NCBI GenBank assembly: GCA_903925445.1
Contig: CAIYFE010000319.1
Coordinates: 1 to 6,987 of the forward strand
Source of the DNA: an uncultured Burkholderiales bacterium
Lineage (GTDB): Bacteria; Pseudomonadota; Gammaproteobacteria; Burkholderiales; Burkholderiaceae_C
Reading direction: 5' to 3'
Length of the DNA stretch: 6,987 nucleotides
How positions within the stretch are numbered: position 1 is the first letter of the stretch; every line of letters begins with the position of its first letter. The position numbers and the translations under genes were made by a program. This document shows positions 1-5,862 of the stretch, piece after piece. The notes below the pieces were generated by a model, which was not told where the DNA came from, did no database searches, and saw only the letters and a list, made by a program, of their open reading frames with translations.

Positions 1-1
1 G

Positions 2-28
2 GTCTATGTCGTCAACCGGGTGACATGA
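2..28 (+). CDS. Last codons of an unidentified upstream gene (partial)
   Basis: The frame beginning at base 2 reads VYVVNRVT and ends at TGA 26-28. That stop overlaps the ATG at 25-27 of the next frame as ATGA, the classic arrangement for translational coupling in compact bacterial or phage operons. Only eight residues are visible, so no function can be proposed. The case for a real gene end rests on the ATGA overlap and on the strong codon bias of the frame that follows. Confidence 0.25.
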   Translation, partial: VYVVNRVT

Positions 29-177
29 CCACGCCCGCCGCGCCACCGCAGCAGGTCCCGCCCGGCCAGCAGGTCCCGCCCCCGCCCCTGGCGCCCGCTG
101 TCGAGGCCATGCTGGTCACGGCGGTGGCCGACTGCGCATGGACGCGGTATCGGGAAAGATCACCGTCGAGGCTTTGA
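25..177 (+). CDS. Proline-rich N-terminus of an unidentified protein (truncated at the junction)
   Basis: The ATG at 25 opens a frame that begins MTTPAAPPQQVPPGQQVPPP and continues through APAVEAMLVTAVADCA. Of the 37 codons after the ATG up to about base 138, all but three end in G or C, the third-position bias expected of a genuine gene in a high-GC genome. The N-terminus is low-complexity and rich in Pro and Gln, with a repeated QQVPP unit, and a more ordinary helical stretch begins near residue 23. The literal frame closes at TGA 175-177 (50 residues). Bases beyond about 128-138 belong to the metC side of the junction, so the last 12-15 residues are probably not part of the original protein. 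The start overlaps the preceding stop by ATGA. I do not recognise the family. An actinobacterial or phage origin is only a guess from composition. Confidence 0.3.
   Translation: MTTPAAPPQQVPPGQQVPPPPLAPAVEAMLVTAVADCAWTRYRERSPSRL
49..81 (+). repeat. Two in-frame copies of a 15-bp direct repeat (QQVPP)
   Basis: CAGCAGGTCCCGCCC occurs at 49-63 and again, identically, at 67-81, a period of 18 bp or six codons. In the plus-strand proline-rich frame both copies encode QQVPP, separated by Pro-Gly-type residues. It is a short coding repeat in a low-complexity N-terminus. It has no sign of being a mobile-element end or a CRISPR unit. Confidence 0.6.
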
Positions 178-256
178 ACACCCCGATCTGTGGCGCCTCA
201 AACGCCGTGGGCGCTTGGTAAGGATGGTGAATCAGTTGGGTGCTGCGTGTCGTCAT
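116..256 (-). CDS. metC: Cystathionine beta-lyase, N-terminal fragment only
   Basis: The minus-strand frame from ATG 256 reads MTTRSTQLIHHPYQAP, then FEAPQIGVFKASTVIFPDTA and SMRSR, followed by three prolines and a stop at 118-116. The LIHHPY element followed by a hydrophobic KASTVIFP block and an arginine-rich MRSR is the N-terminal pattern of proteobacterial cystathionine beta-lyases. These are PLP-dependent cytosolic enzymes that split cystathionine to homocysteine, ammonia and pyruvate in methionine synthesis. Full-length members are near 400 residues. Here only about 43 are present, and the PLP-binding lysine and all of the catalytic core are missing. The start lies 9 bp after the phosphoribosyltransferase stop, so it is placed as the next gene of the operon. 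No clear Shine-Dalgarno is seen (CATCCGTTC precedes ATG). The last three codons and the stop belong to foreign DNA. Whether the living cell has an intact metC depends on whether the junction is real. Confidence 0.72.
   Translation of the reverse strand: MTTRSTQLIHHPYQAPTAFEAPQIGVFKASTVIFPDTASMRSRPPP
125..141. other. Sequence junction that cuts metC
   Basis: On the minus strand the metC-like protein is convincing through residues DTASMRSR (last Arg codon at 130-128). It then reads Pro-Pro-Pro-stop, where the family continues with a conserved Asp/Asn-Trp-x-Asp-Lys stretch. On the plus strand the high-GC frame is well behaved up to about the same place. The exact breakpoint cannot be fixed, because a few bases (around GACTGCGCATGG) fit either side. 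There is no visible inverted repeat, target-site duplication or tRNA end, which speaks against a simple insertion sequence or integrase site. Confidence 0.6.
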
Positions 257-265
257 GAACGGATG

Positions 266-790
266 TTAAACCGTCCATTTTTCTGCCAACGCGGCAGGAC
301 GCAAAGAGTCATAACCCTCAAAGGGTTGGTGAATCCAAGGATTGGTTGGCAAAAAGTCCACCGAGTAATCGGGTGAAAAAGAGGACACCCCTTTGGTCCA
401 AATCACCGCGCTGCGCAATTCGGTGATGGGCTTGTAATTGTTTTTGAGCTGATCCACCACGGCTTTGAGCGTGTGACCGGTGTCGGCCAAGTCATCGACC
501 AACAACACGCGTCCAGCAATTTCGCCTTTGGGCGTGGTGATGAAGCGGGCAATGTCCAAGTGTCCTTGCACCGTGCCAGCATCGGCGCGGTAGGAGCTGG
601 TTGACATGATCGCCAAGGGCTTGTCAAAAATACGCGACAAGATGTCGCCCGGACGCATGCCGCCGCGCGCCAAACACAAAATCGTGTCGAATTCCCAACC
701 CGACTGATGAATTTTGAGCGCGAGCTTTTCGATCAGGTTGTGGTATTCGTCATAAGACACATACAGGTGTTTGCCGTCTTCGGTCAACAT
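266..790 (-). CDS. Purine-type phosphoribosyltransferase (Gpt/Hpt-like)
   Basis: A 174-residue cytosolic type I phosphoribosyltransferase. The PRPP-binding loop is VLLVDDLADTGHTL at residues 95-108, with the paired Asp residues and the D-T-G-H-T phosphate cradle intact. ARGGMRPGD at 41-49 supplies the Arg-Gly-Gly turn that contacts pyrophosphate. SSYRAD (65-70) sits where the flexible catalytic hood begins. Near the C-terminus NPWIHQPFE (150-158) matches in position the WIEQPW of E. coli Gpt, part of the base-binding pocket, which favours a 6-oxopurine substrate (xanthine, guanine or hypoxanthine). The exact base cannot be read from the sequence, so I give no symbol. The reaction would be purine base plus PRPP to nucleotide plus pyrophosphate, that is, salvage. 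It starts 18 bp after purA ends, with AAAGGA well placed before ATG 790, consistent with co-transcription and a shared role in purine supply. Length is normal for the group. Confidence 0.88.
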   Translation of the reverse strand: MLTEDGKHLYVSYDEYHNLIEKLALKIHQSGWEFDTILCLARGGMRPGDILSRIFDKPLAIMSTSSYRADAGTVQGHLDIARFITTPKGEIAGRVLLVDDLADTGHTLKAVVDQLKNNYKPITELRSAVIWTKGVSSFSPDYSVDFLPTNPWIHQPFEGYDSLRPAALAEKWTV

Positions 791-796
791 AGAAAG

Positions 797-802
797 TCCT
801 TT
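797..802 (-). promoter_or_regulatory. Shine-Dalgarno of the phosphoribosyltransferase gene
   Basis: On the minus strand AAAGGA is followed by CTTTCT and then ATG 790, a six-base spacer. It lies inside the 18-bp gap after the purA stop and supports the chosen start. Confidence 0.7.
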
Positions 803-808
803 AAAAAA

Positions 809-2161
809 TCAAGCAACGTAGGGGTGGGTCAGCAAAATCGTGTGGTCACGATCGGGGCTGGTGGACACCATGTGAATCGGCACACCCGTTGTTTGGGCAA
901 TGCGGTTGAGGTAGTGTTGCGCGGCTTTGGGCAGCTTGGCGTAATCGGTCACGCCCACGGTCGAGTCGCTCCATCCGGGAATGGTTTCGTAAATCGGTGT
1001 GCAGCGGGCAATTTCATCTGCGCCCATGGGCAAGATGTCAATTTTTTCGCCGTCCAGCATGTAGCCCACGCACAGTTGCAATTCTTTCAAGCCGTCCAGC
1101 ACATCCAACTTGGTGATGCACAGACCGCTCAAGCCATTGACCTGTGCGCTGCGTTTGAGCAAGGCCGCATCGAACCAACCACAGCGGCGGCTGCGACCCG
1201 TGGTCACGCCTTTTTCAGCACCCACGGTGCTCATGTGATAGCCCGGATTGCCCGGTGTCTCCCAATCCAGCTCGGTGGGGAAAGGACCGCCCCCCACACG
1301 CGTGCAATACGCTTTGGTGATGCCCAAGATGTAATGCAGCAACCCAGGCCCCACGCCCGCACCCGCCGCCGCATTACCCGCCACGCAGTTGCTGGAGGTG
1401 ACGAAGGGATACGTGCCGTGATCCACGTCAAGCAAGGTACCTTGTGCGCCTTCGAACAAAAGATTCGCGCCTTGTTGATGCGCTTCATTCAACTCGCGAG
1501 ACACATCGGCCACCATGGGCAAAATTTCTTTCGCATAATCCATGGCTTCGTTGTAGACCGCATCAAAGTCCACCGGTGCGGCGTGCAAGATGTCCACCAA
1601 CACATGGTTGTGCAGTTCCAAGTTATCGCGCAACTTGGTGGCAAAGCGTTCGGGATGTTTCAGGTCTTGAACGCGCAAGGCTCGGCGCGCAATTTTGTCT
1701 TCGTACGCGGGGCCAATGCCACGACCTGTGGTGCCAATCTTGGCAACGCCAGCTTTTTCTTTGGCCGCTTCGCGGGCAATGTCCAAAGCCGCGTGATAGG
1801 GCAAGATCAAAGGACAAGCTTCGCTGATGCGCAAACGCGAGCGAACTTCAACCCCCGCTTTTTCCAGTCCCGCAATCTCTTCCAGCAACTTGGTGGCCGA
1901 CAAGACCACGCCATTGCCGATGTAACACTTGACGCCTGGGCGCATGATGCCGCTGGGAATCAGGTGCAACGCGGTTTTCACACCGTTGATGACCAAGGTA
2001 TGCCCCGCGTTGTGGCCACCTTGAAAACGCACCACGCCGGTTGCGGTCTCGGTCAACCAGTCCACCAATTTGCCCTTGCCTTCGTCACCCCATTGGGTAC
2101 CGACCACGACCACGTTGCGGCCTTGGGTCACGCTCACGGCTTGTCCTTTGCTTGTGCTCAT
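809..2161 (-). CDS. purA: Adenylosuccinate synthetase
   Basis: PurA joins IMP and aspartate using GTP to form adenylosuccinate, the first committed step from IMP to AMP, in the cytosol. All signature blocks are present in the 450-residue reading. GTQWGDEGKGK (21-31) is the P-loop with catalytic Asp26. GGHNAGHT (48-55) carries catalytic His54. GTTGRGIGPAYEDK (143-156) and EGAQGTLLDVDHGTYPF (237-253) bind IMP. TTGRSRRCGW (320-329) is the aspartate/GTP loop, and KLDVLDG (351-357) is the guanine-recognition segment. The length exceeds the E. coli enzyme (about 432) mainly through a 15-residue N-terminal tail. That tail is suspicious: ATG 2161 has no good ribosome site, whereas GTG 2137 (codon 9) follows AAAGGA by six bases and would give a start much closer to the core. 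The gene begins 24 bp after hisZ ends and is followed 18 bp later by the phosphoribosyltransferase gene. Identification is certain; only the start is open. Confidence 0.98.
   Translation of the reverse strand: MSTSKGQAVSVTQGRNVVVVGTQWGDEGKGKLVDWLTETATGVVRFQGGHNAGHTLVINGVKTALHLIPSGIMRPGVKCYIGNGVVLSATKLLEEIAGLEKAGVEVRSRLRISEACPLILPYHAALDIAREAAKEKAGVAKIGTTGRGIGPAYEDKIARRALRVQDLKHPERFATKLRDNLELHNHVLVDILHAAPVDFDAVYNEAMDYAKEILPMVADVSRELNEAHQQGANLLFEGAQGTLLDVDHGTYPFVTSSNCVAGNAAAGAGVGPGLLHYILGITKAYCTRVGGGPFPTELDWETPGNPGYHMSTVGAEKGVTTGRSRRCGWFDAALLKRSAQVNGLSGLCITKLDVLDGLKELQLCVGYMLDGEKIDILPMGADEIARCTPIYETIPGWSDSTVGVTDYAKLPKAAQHYLNRIAQTTGVPIHMVSTSPDRDHTILLTHPYVA
2135..2149 (-). promoter_or_regulatory. 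purA: Alternative purA start: AAAGGA plus GTG
   Basis: Within the annotated purA reading, minus-strand AAAGGA (2149-2144), spacer CAAGCC, then GTG (2137-2135) form a textbook initiation site. It would shorten PurA by eight residues to 442. ATG 2161 is preceded only by TTTGTGATTGATTTGAT, with no purine-rich Shine-Dalgarno. GTG at codon 11 is a further, less well spaced possibility. Confidence 0.5.
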
Positions 2162-2185
2162 ATCAAATCAATCACAAATTAAAAA

Positions 2186-3334
2186 TTAAAGGGCTTGCAC
2201 GACCCATTGACCCGAAACATGGATCAACTCTCGGTCGCAATCGAATTCGTCTACTTCGCTCTCGTGGCCAGGCAACACGCAAACCACGGTTTCGCCGCGC
2301 GCGCGCAATGCAGCAATGGCTTCGCGCAATCCGGCTTGATGCCCCCACGGCGCGCGAATGGCGGCTTTGAGCGCCAAAGCAGGCACAACGCCGACCAGTT
2401 CTTTGAGGTCCAGGCTAAAGCCCGCAGCGGGACGTTTGCGCCCAAACACTGCGCCCACTTCGTCATATCGGCCACCGCGCACCAGCGCGTCGCTGGCGCC
2501 ACTGACATAGACCGCAAAGCGCAAGCCGCTGTAGTAGGCGTAACCGCGCAAATCGGCCAGATCAAAAGTCACGTTGATGCCCGCCAGCGCTTGCGCGGCT
2601 TGACGCAACTCTTGCAGCGCATGCAACACTTTGGGCCAAGCGGCAAATGCCTGCTGGGCTTTGTCCAACACCGAGGCATCGCCGTAGAGTTGACTCAAGG
2701 TGGCCAGCGCGGTTTTGACCGAATCATCCAAGGCCTGCGTCAAGGCACGCACACGCGGCGCATCTTTGACGGCCAAGGCTTGGTGCAAGGCGTCTCGGGC
2801 GTCGGTGGACAAATCAACGCCTTCTAGCAAGGCGGGCAAGATGCGGGCATCACTCAGGTCGACGCTGAAATTTTTCAACCCCGCAGCTTGCAAACCGCGC
2901 AAAGCCAACTCCAACACTTCCAAATCGGCCTCTAGGCCTGCGTGGCCGTAGATTTCTGCACCCAACTGCAAAGGTTCGCGGGTCGCAAACGGGCGATCAG
3001 GCTGGGTATGCAGCACGGGGCCGCAGTAGCAAAGACGCGTCACGCCCGCACGGTTGAGCAAATGGGCGTCAATTCGCGCGACTTGCGGCGTGGTGTCAGC
3101 TCGCAAACCCAAGGTACGGCCCGACAATTGGTCGACCAGCTTGAAGGTTTGTAAATCAAGGGCTCGCCCCGTTCCTGAGAGCAAGGACTCCAGGTATTCG
3201 AGCAAAGGTGGCGTCACCAGCTCGTAGCCAAAGCTGCGAGCAGTGTCAAGATAAAGACGACGGAGTTCTTCGATGTGCCGGGCCTCGGAAGGCAAAACAT
3301 CAGCGATGTGATCCGGCAGGACCCAGGCAGACAT
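2186..3334 (-). CDS. hisZ: ATP phosphoribosyltransferase regulatory subunit
   Basis: HisZ is a catalytically inactive paralogue of histidyl-tRNA synthetase. It assembles with the short form of HisG to make the first enzyme of histidine biosynthesis (ATP plus PRPP) and is needed for its activity and histidine feedback. The protein (382 residues, usual for the family) opens MSAWVLPDHIADVLPSEARH, a typical Burkholderiales HisZ start. The class II synthetase fold shows as LRADTTPQVARI (77-88), RLCYCGPVLH (100-109), QLGAEIYG (123-130), DLRGYAYYSGLRFAVY (261-276), GGRYDEV (287-293) and RPAAGFSLDL (301-310). Two features separate it from true HisRS. LRADTTPQ stands where HisRS has LRPEGT, and there is no C-terminal anticodon-binding domain. 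ATG 3334 has no clear Shine-Dalgarno (TTTCACAC precedes it), but the N-terminal match supports it. It sits between the DUF2065 gene and purA, away from other his genes, so a short-form hisG is expected elsewhere in the genome. Confidence 0.96.
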   Translation of the reverse strand: MSAWVLPDHIADVLPSEARHIEELRRLYLDTARSFGYELVTPPLLEYLESLLSGTGRALDLQTFKLVDQLSGRTLGLRADTTPQVARIDAHLLNRAGVTRLCYCGPVLHTQPDRPFATREPLQLGAEIYGHAGLEADLEVLELALRGLQAAGLKNFSVDLSDARILPALLEGVDLSTDARDALHQALAVKDAPRVRALTQALDDSVKTALATLSQLYGDASVLDKAQQAFAAWPKVLHALQELRQAAQALAGINVTFDLADLRGYAYYSGLRFAVYVSGASDALVRGGRYDEVGAVFGRKRPAAGFSLDLKELVGVVPALALKAAIRAPWGHQAGLREAIAALRARGETVVCVLPGHESEVDEFDCDRELIHVSGQWVVQAL

Positions 3335-3396
3335 GTGTGAAATATGTACAGGCTGTTAAAAATGAGATTTTACAGGGCTTCTGCGCCCCAAATTTC
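3335..3396. other. 62-bp intergenic gap between the DUF2065 gene and hisZ
   Basis: This is the longest intergenic gap in the operon and is AT-rich. I looked for a hisZ promoter. A TAAAAT hexamer on the minus strand could be a -10 box, but there is no matching -35 at a normal distance. A 4-bp GGGC/GCCC hairpin (3375-3388) is too weak, and its following T-run too distant, to be an intrinsic terminator. I see nothing here that clearly separates two transcripts. Confidence 0.4.
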
Positions 3397-3591
3397 TCAA
3401 GAAAGCGCCCAAAGTATCAAAAGCCCTGCGAAGACGCAGACCAAGCCAAAAAAACGGATCTGCCCGTCTTCCAAAGACAACACTTGCTGCATGCGTTGAC
3501 GCCAGCCTTGTGGGAATAAAAAAGGAAAAATCCCCTCAAAAACCAACATCAACCCAGCCGCAGCCCACAGCAAATCGCTGTCCAAGTTCAT
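3397..3591 (-). CDS. Small two-helix inner-membrane protein, DUF2065 (YjeT-like)
   Basis: A 64-residue protein, MNLDSDLLWAAAGLMLVFEG onwards, with two hydrophobic segments at about residues 8-26 and 46-63. They are joined by a short polar loop, PQGWRQRMQQVLSLEDGQIR (27-46). The pattern of helix, FP-x-GWR, L-x-L-x-D-x-x-IR, helix is that of the DUF2065 family, to which E. coli YjeT belongs; YjeT is also encoded just after hflC. Its biochemical role is unknown to me. Conserved position next to hflKC suggests, but does not prove, a part in membrane quality control. The ATG at 3591 follows the hflC stop by 9 bp, and the hflC TAA merges with a weak ribosome site (TAAGGCAGCACC then ATG), so translation is probably coupled to hflC. 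Confidence 0.88.
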   Translation of the reverse strand: MNLDSDLLWAAAGLMLVFEGIFPFLFPQGWRQRMQQVLSLEDGQIRFFGLVCVFAGLLILWALS

Positions 3592-3600
3592 GGTGCTGCC

Positions 3601-4515
3601 TTACTTTTTGGCGGGTGCAGGTGCGGCCAAAGCGCCGCTGCCGCGAAATGCCTTGAAAAAGTCGGTCGAAGGATCGACCACCATCACGTCGCTTTTCTTG
3701 TTGAAGGTGGACTTGTACGCCTCCAAGCTGCGATAAAACTGCGCGAATTGGGGATCGCGACCAAAGGCTTCGGCATAAATGCGAGCGGCCTCTGCATCGC
3801 CCTCGCCTTTGATTTGCTGGGCATCTTTGTAGGCGTTGGCGACGGCAACTTCGCGTTGACGATCCGCATCGGCGCGAATTTTCTCGCCCTCAGCAGCGCC
3901 GGTGGAACGCAGTTCGTTGGCCACGCGCTTGCGCTCGGCTTCCATGCGTCGGTACACCGACTCGGTGATGGCTTCCACGTAGTCGGCACGGGTGATGCGA
4001 ACGTCCACCACGTCAATGCCCCAAGGCTTGGCGCCTTTGACAACTTCCAACACCTCGCGTTTGACGTCTTGCATCAACGCTTCGCGCTTGCTTGAAAGTA
4101 ATTCGTTGACGGTGCGCTTGTTGATTTCTTCTTGAAATGCGTTGCGCACCACTCGGCTGAGTTGAATGGAGCCCGCCGATTCGTCCATGCCCACGTTTCG
4201 GATGTATTGAAGCGGGTCGGTCACGCGCCAACGTGCGTACCAATCGATGACCACGCGCTGCTTCTCGGCCGTCAGCATGGGCTCGGTATCGGCGTTGTCC
4301 AAGGTCAACAAACGCTTGTCCAAATAGATCACGTTTTGAAATGGAGGCGGCAACTTGAAGCTCAAGCCGGGTTCGGTGATGACGTTTTTCACTTGCCCGA
4401 AGGAGTAAACCACGCCAAATTGGCGTTGATCCACCACAAACAACATGGAGTTGATCACCAACAAGCCCACCAAGATGGACGAAATATAAAAACCGATTCT
4501 GTTATTCATGTCCAT
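3601..4515 (-). CDS. hflC: FtsH-modulating SPFH membrane protein HflC
   Basis: HflC pairs with HflK in a large membrane-anchored, mainly periplasmic complex that surrounds the AAA protease FtsH and modulates its degradation of substrates such as uninserted membrane proteins and, in E. coli, phage lambda CII. The 304-residue reading has one N-terminal transmembrane helix (about 8-27). The SPFH/band-7 domain follows (about 28-190), with DQRQFGVVYSFG (29-40), PGLSFKLPPPFQNV (49-62) and WGIDVVDVRITRADY (165-179). A charged Glu/Arg/Ala coiled coil runs from about 185 to 248 (YRRMEAERKRVANELRSTGA and on to GDAEAARIYAEAF). The tail is Ala/Pro/Lys-rich. The hflK stop is 6 bp upstream, and its TGA forms part of TGAGGAAAG, the hflC ribosome site. 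ATG 4515 is only three bases from GAGGA, while the second ATG at 4509 (giving MNNRIGFY) has a nine-base spacing and may be the real start, two residues shorter. Confidence 0.96.
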   Translation of the reverse strand: MDMNNRIGFYISSILVGLLVINSMLFVVDQRQFGVVYSFGQVKNVITEPGLSFKLPPPFQNVIYLDKRLLTLDNADTEPMLTAEKQRVVIDWYARWRVTDPLQYIRNVGMDESAGSIQLSRVVRNAFQEEINKRTVNELLSSKREALMQDVKREVLEVVKGAKPWGIDVVDVRITRADYVEAITESVYRRMEAERKRVANELRSTGAAEGEKIRADADRQREVAVANAYKDAQQIKGEGDAEAARIYAEAFGRDPQFAQFYRSLEAYKSTFNKKSDVMVVDPSTDFFKAFRGSGALAAPAPAKK

Positions 4516-4524
4516 CTTTCCTCA
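4516..4524 (-). promoter_or_regulatory. hflK stop overlapping the hflC Shine-Dalgarno
   Basis: The minus strand reads TGAGGAAAG immediately before ATG 4515. The hflK TGA (4524-4522) supplies the first bases of the GAGGA ribosome-binding motif. This ties hflC translation to termination on hflK, a fitting device for two subunits needed in equal amounts. Confidence 0.65.
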
Positions 4525-5862
4525 GCGCATGTCGCGATCACGGGTGCGGCCATCGCGCGCACGGGCGTCTGCTGACGCATTGCTGTTTGAATTCGTAGCG
4601 CCCGAATCCGCTGGCGAAGAAGCTGCATTGGCAGCCGGCGCCGTCGATTGCGACGCTTGTTGAATGATTTTGTCCAAAGGCAAATAAAGCAAATTTGACC
4701 CCTGTTTGGAGTCCACCAACACCTTGGTCACGTTGCTGTAGATTTGTTGCATCGTGTCTATGTACAAACGATCACGCGTGACTTGCGGGGCTTTTTGGTA
4801 CTCGGCGGCCAGCAACTTGAAGCGTTGCGCATCGCCTTGGGCTTGCGCCACGATGCGTGCTTTGTAGCCATCGGCCTCTTGCTTGAGACGCGAGGCCGTA
4901 CCCACGGCACGAGGAATCACGTCGTTGGCATACGCTTCGGCTTCATTTTTAGCGCGCTCGCGCTCTTGACCGGCTTTGAGCACGTCATCGAAAGCCGCTT
5001 GAACTTGCTCAGGAGGACGCACACCGCCTTGTTGCAAGTTGATGCCCACCACTTCAATGCCCACGTTGTAGCGATCCAAAATGGTTTGCATGATGGCGCG
5101 CACACGGGGCGCGATTTGGTCACGCTCTTCAGACATGGCGGAGTCCATGCGCATTTTGCCGACCACCTCACGCACAGCGGTTTCTGCGGCTTGCACCACG
5201 GTATCCGTTGGGTTTTTGGTTTCAAACAAATAAGCACGCGCGTCGGTCAAACGGTATTGCACCGCGAATTTGATTTCCAGGATGTTTTCATCCTCGGTCA
5301 ACATGGCCGATTCACGCAAACCCGTGGTCGTGACGACGTTGTCACGGCCAACATCCACCGATCGGATTTGGGTCACAAACACCAACTCATGGCGCTGAAA
5401 CGGATAAGGCAAGCGCCAATTGAAACCAGCACCCACGGTGGCGTGGTAGCGACCAAACTGCGTGATCACCGCCTGCTGCCCCTCTTGCACGATGAAAAAG
5501 CCTGTGCACATCCAAATTGCAAACAACACCGCGCCAATCAGCCCAACGCCAACGCCCGCCGCCTTGAAGTCTGGACCGCTGGGTTGGTGGCCAGAAGGTG
5601 GCTCTGAACCGCCATTGCCGCCTTGACCAAACAAGCCACCGAGTTTTCGGTTGAAGTCACGCCACAACTCGTCTAAATCGGGCGGTCCGCCTGCTGCTGG
5701 ACGCTGGTTCGACTTGTCATCTTGCGGATTTTGCCCATCAGAGCGAGCGCCTTGGTGCGGGTCGCGCCCCCATCGGCCATCGTTGAGATTGAACATGCCA
5801 AACCAGCGCTTGAGGCGAGAAGCCTTGGATTGCGTGGTGGAAAAATTTGAATTCATGTGCAT
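4522..5862 (-). CDS. hflK: FtsH-modulating SPFH membrane protein HflK
   Basis: HflK is the larger partner of HflC in the FtsH-regulating membrane complex. Counting from ATG 5862 (446 residues), a polar Gly/Pro/Asn-rich cytoplasmic segment of about 100 residues contains the family motif GGPPDLDELWRDFNRKLG near 58-75. One transmembrane helix follows at about 101-125. The SPFH domain runs from FFIVQEGQQAVITQFGRY (122-139) through YNVGIEVVGINLQ (265-277), followed by RPPEQVQAAFDDVLKAGQER and a long charged coiled coil (to about 357). After LLYLPLDKI the protein ends in an Ala/Ser/Asn-rich tail finishing in Arg/Asp repeats, probably disordered. The longest frame starts at TTG 5871, but ATG 5862, ATG 5856 and ATG 5796 (MFNLNDGRWGRD) are all possible. 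None has a strong ribosome site, and I chose 5862 because ATG is commoner than TTG. It lies 61 bp after hflX and is coupled to hflC through the shared stop and ribosome site. Confidence 0.95.
   Translation of the reverse strand: MHMNSNFSTTQSKASRLKRWFGMFNLNDGRWGRDPHQGARSDGQNPQDDKSNQRPAAGGPPDLDELWRDFNRKLGGLFGQGGNGGSEPPSGHQPSGPDFKAAGVGVGLIGAVLFAIWMCTGFFIVQEGQQAVITQFGRYHATVGAGFNWRLPYPFQRHELVFVTQIRSVDVGRDNVVTTTGLRESAMLTEDENILEIKFAVQYRLTDARAYLFETKNPTDTVVQAAETAVREVVGKMRMDSAMSEERDQIAPRVRAIMQTILDRYNVGIEVVGINLQQGGVRPPEQVQAAFDDVLKAGQERERAKNEAEAYANDVIPRAVGTASRLKQEADGYKARIVAQAQGDAQRFKLLAAEYQKAPQVTRDRLYIDTMQQIYSNVTKVLVDSKQGSNLLYLPLDKIIQQASQSTAPAANAASSPADSGATNSNSNASADARARDGRTRDRDMR

Larger units (their letters stand above)
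1..128. other. High-GC segment of different origin at the left edge
   Basis: By hand count about 99 of the first 130 bases are G or C (roughly 76%), and positions 31-130 reach about 82%. The next 100 bases are near 60% and the operon beyond is visibly lower still. The minus-strand metC homology that is clear from 256 downwards ends at about 128, exactly where this composition begins. The segment has its own plus-strand coding signature, described in separate entries. It resembles DNA from a high-GC organism or its phage, but the source cannot be named from 128 bases. A chimeric assembly join at a contig end is the simplest explanation. A true insertion or recombination boundary is the alternative. 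Confidence 0.6.

Noticed and set aside
49..81. The 15-bp direct repeat as a CRISPR or attachment-site signal
   Set aside because: There are only two copies at an 18-bp period, in frame, encoding QQVPP, so it is a coding low-complexity repeat.
138..221. 27-codon plus-strand frame from ATG 138 (MDAVSGKITVEALNTP...) as a small gene or frameshifted continuation of the proline-rich frame
   Set aside because: It is the complement of the metC N-terminal coding region, which gives a far better family match on the minus strand.
707..2182. A 491-codon open frame on the plus strand opposite purA and the start of the phosphoribosyltransferase gene
   Set aside because: It lies antisense to an unquestionable purA. 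Its translation is rich in His, Gln, Gly and Phe with no recognisable domain, as expected when codon bias on one strand suppresses stops on the other.
3340..3380. TAAAAT as a -10 box of a hisZ promoter
   Set aside because: No TTGACA-like hexamer lies 16-18 bases upstream, so a lone -10 match in an AT-rich gap is not evidence.
3374..3389. GGGC/GCCC hairpin between the DUF2065 gene and hisZ as an intrinsic terminator
   Set aside because: The stem is only four base pairs plus a possible G-U, and the nearest T-run on the minus strand is about 11 bases further on.
4744..5607. Long plus-strand open frame opposite hflK, with similar ones opposite hflX and hisZ
   Set aside because: These are antisense shadows of strongly conserved genes, with no ribosome site or family resemblance.
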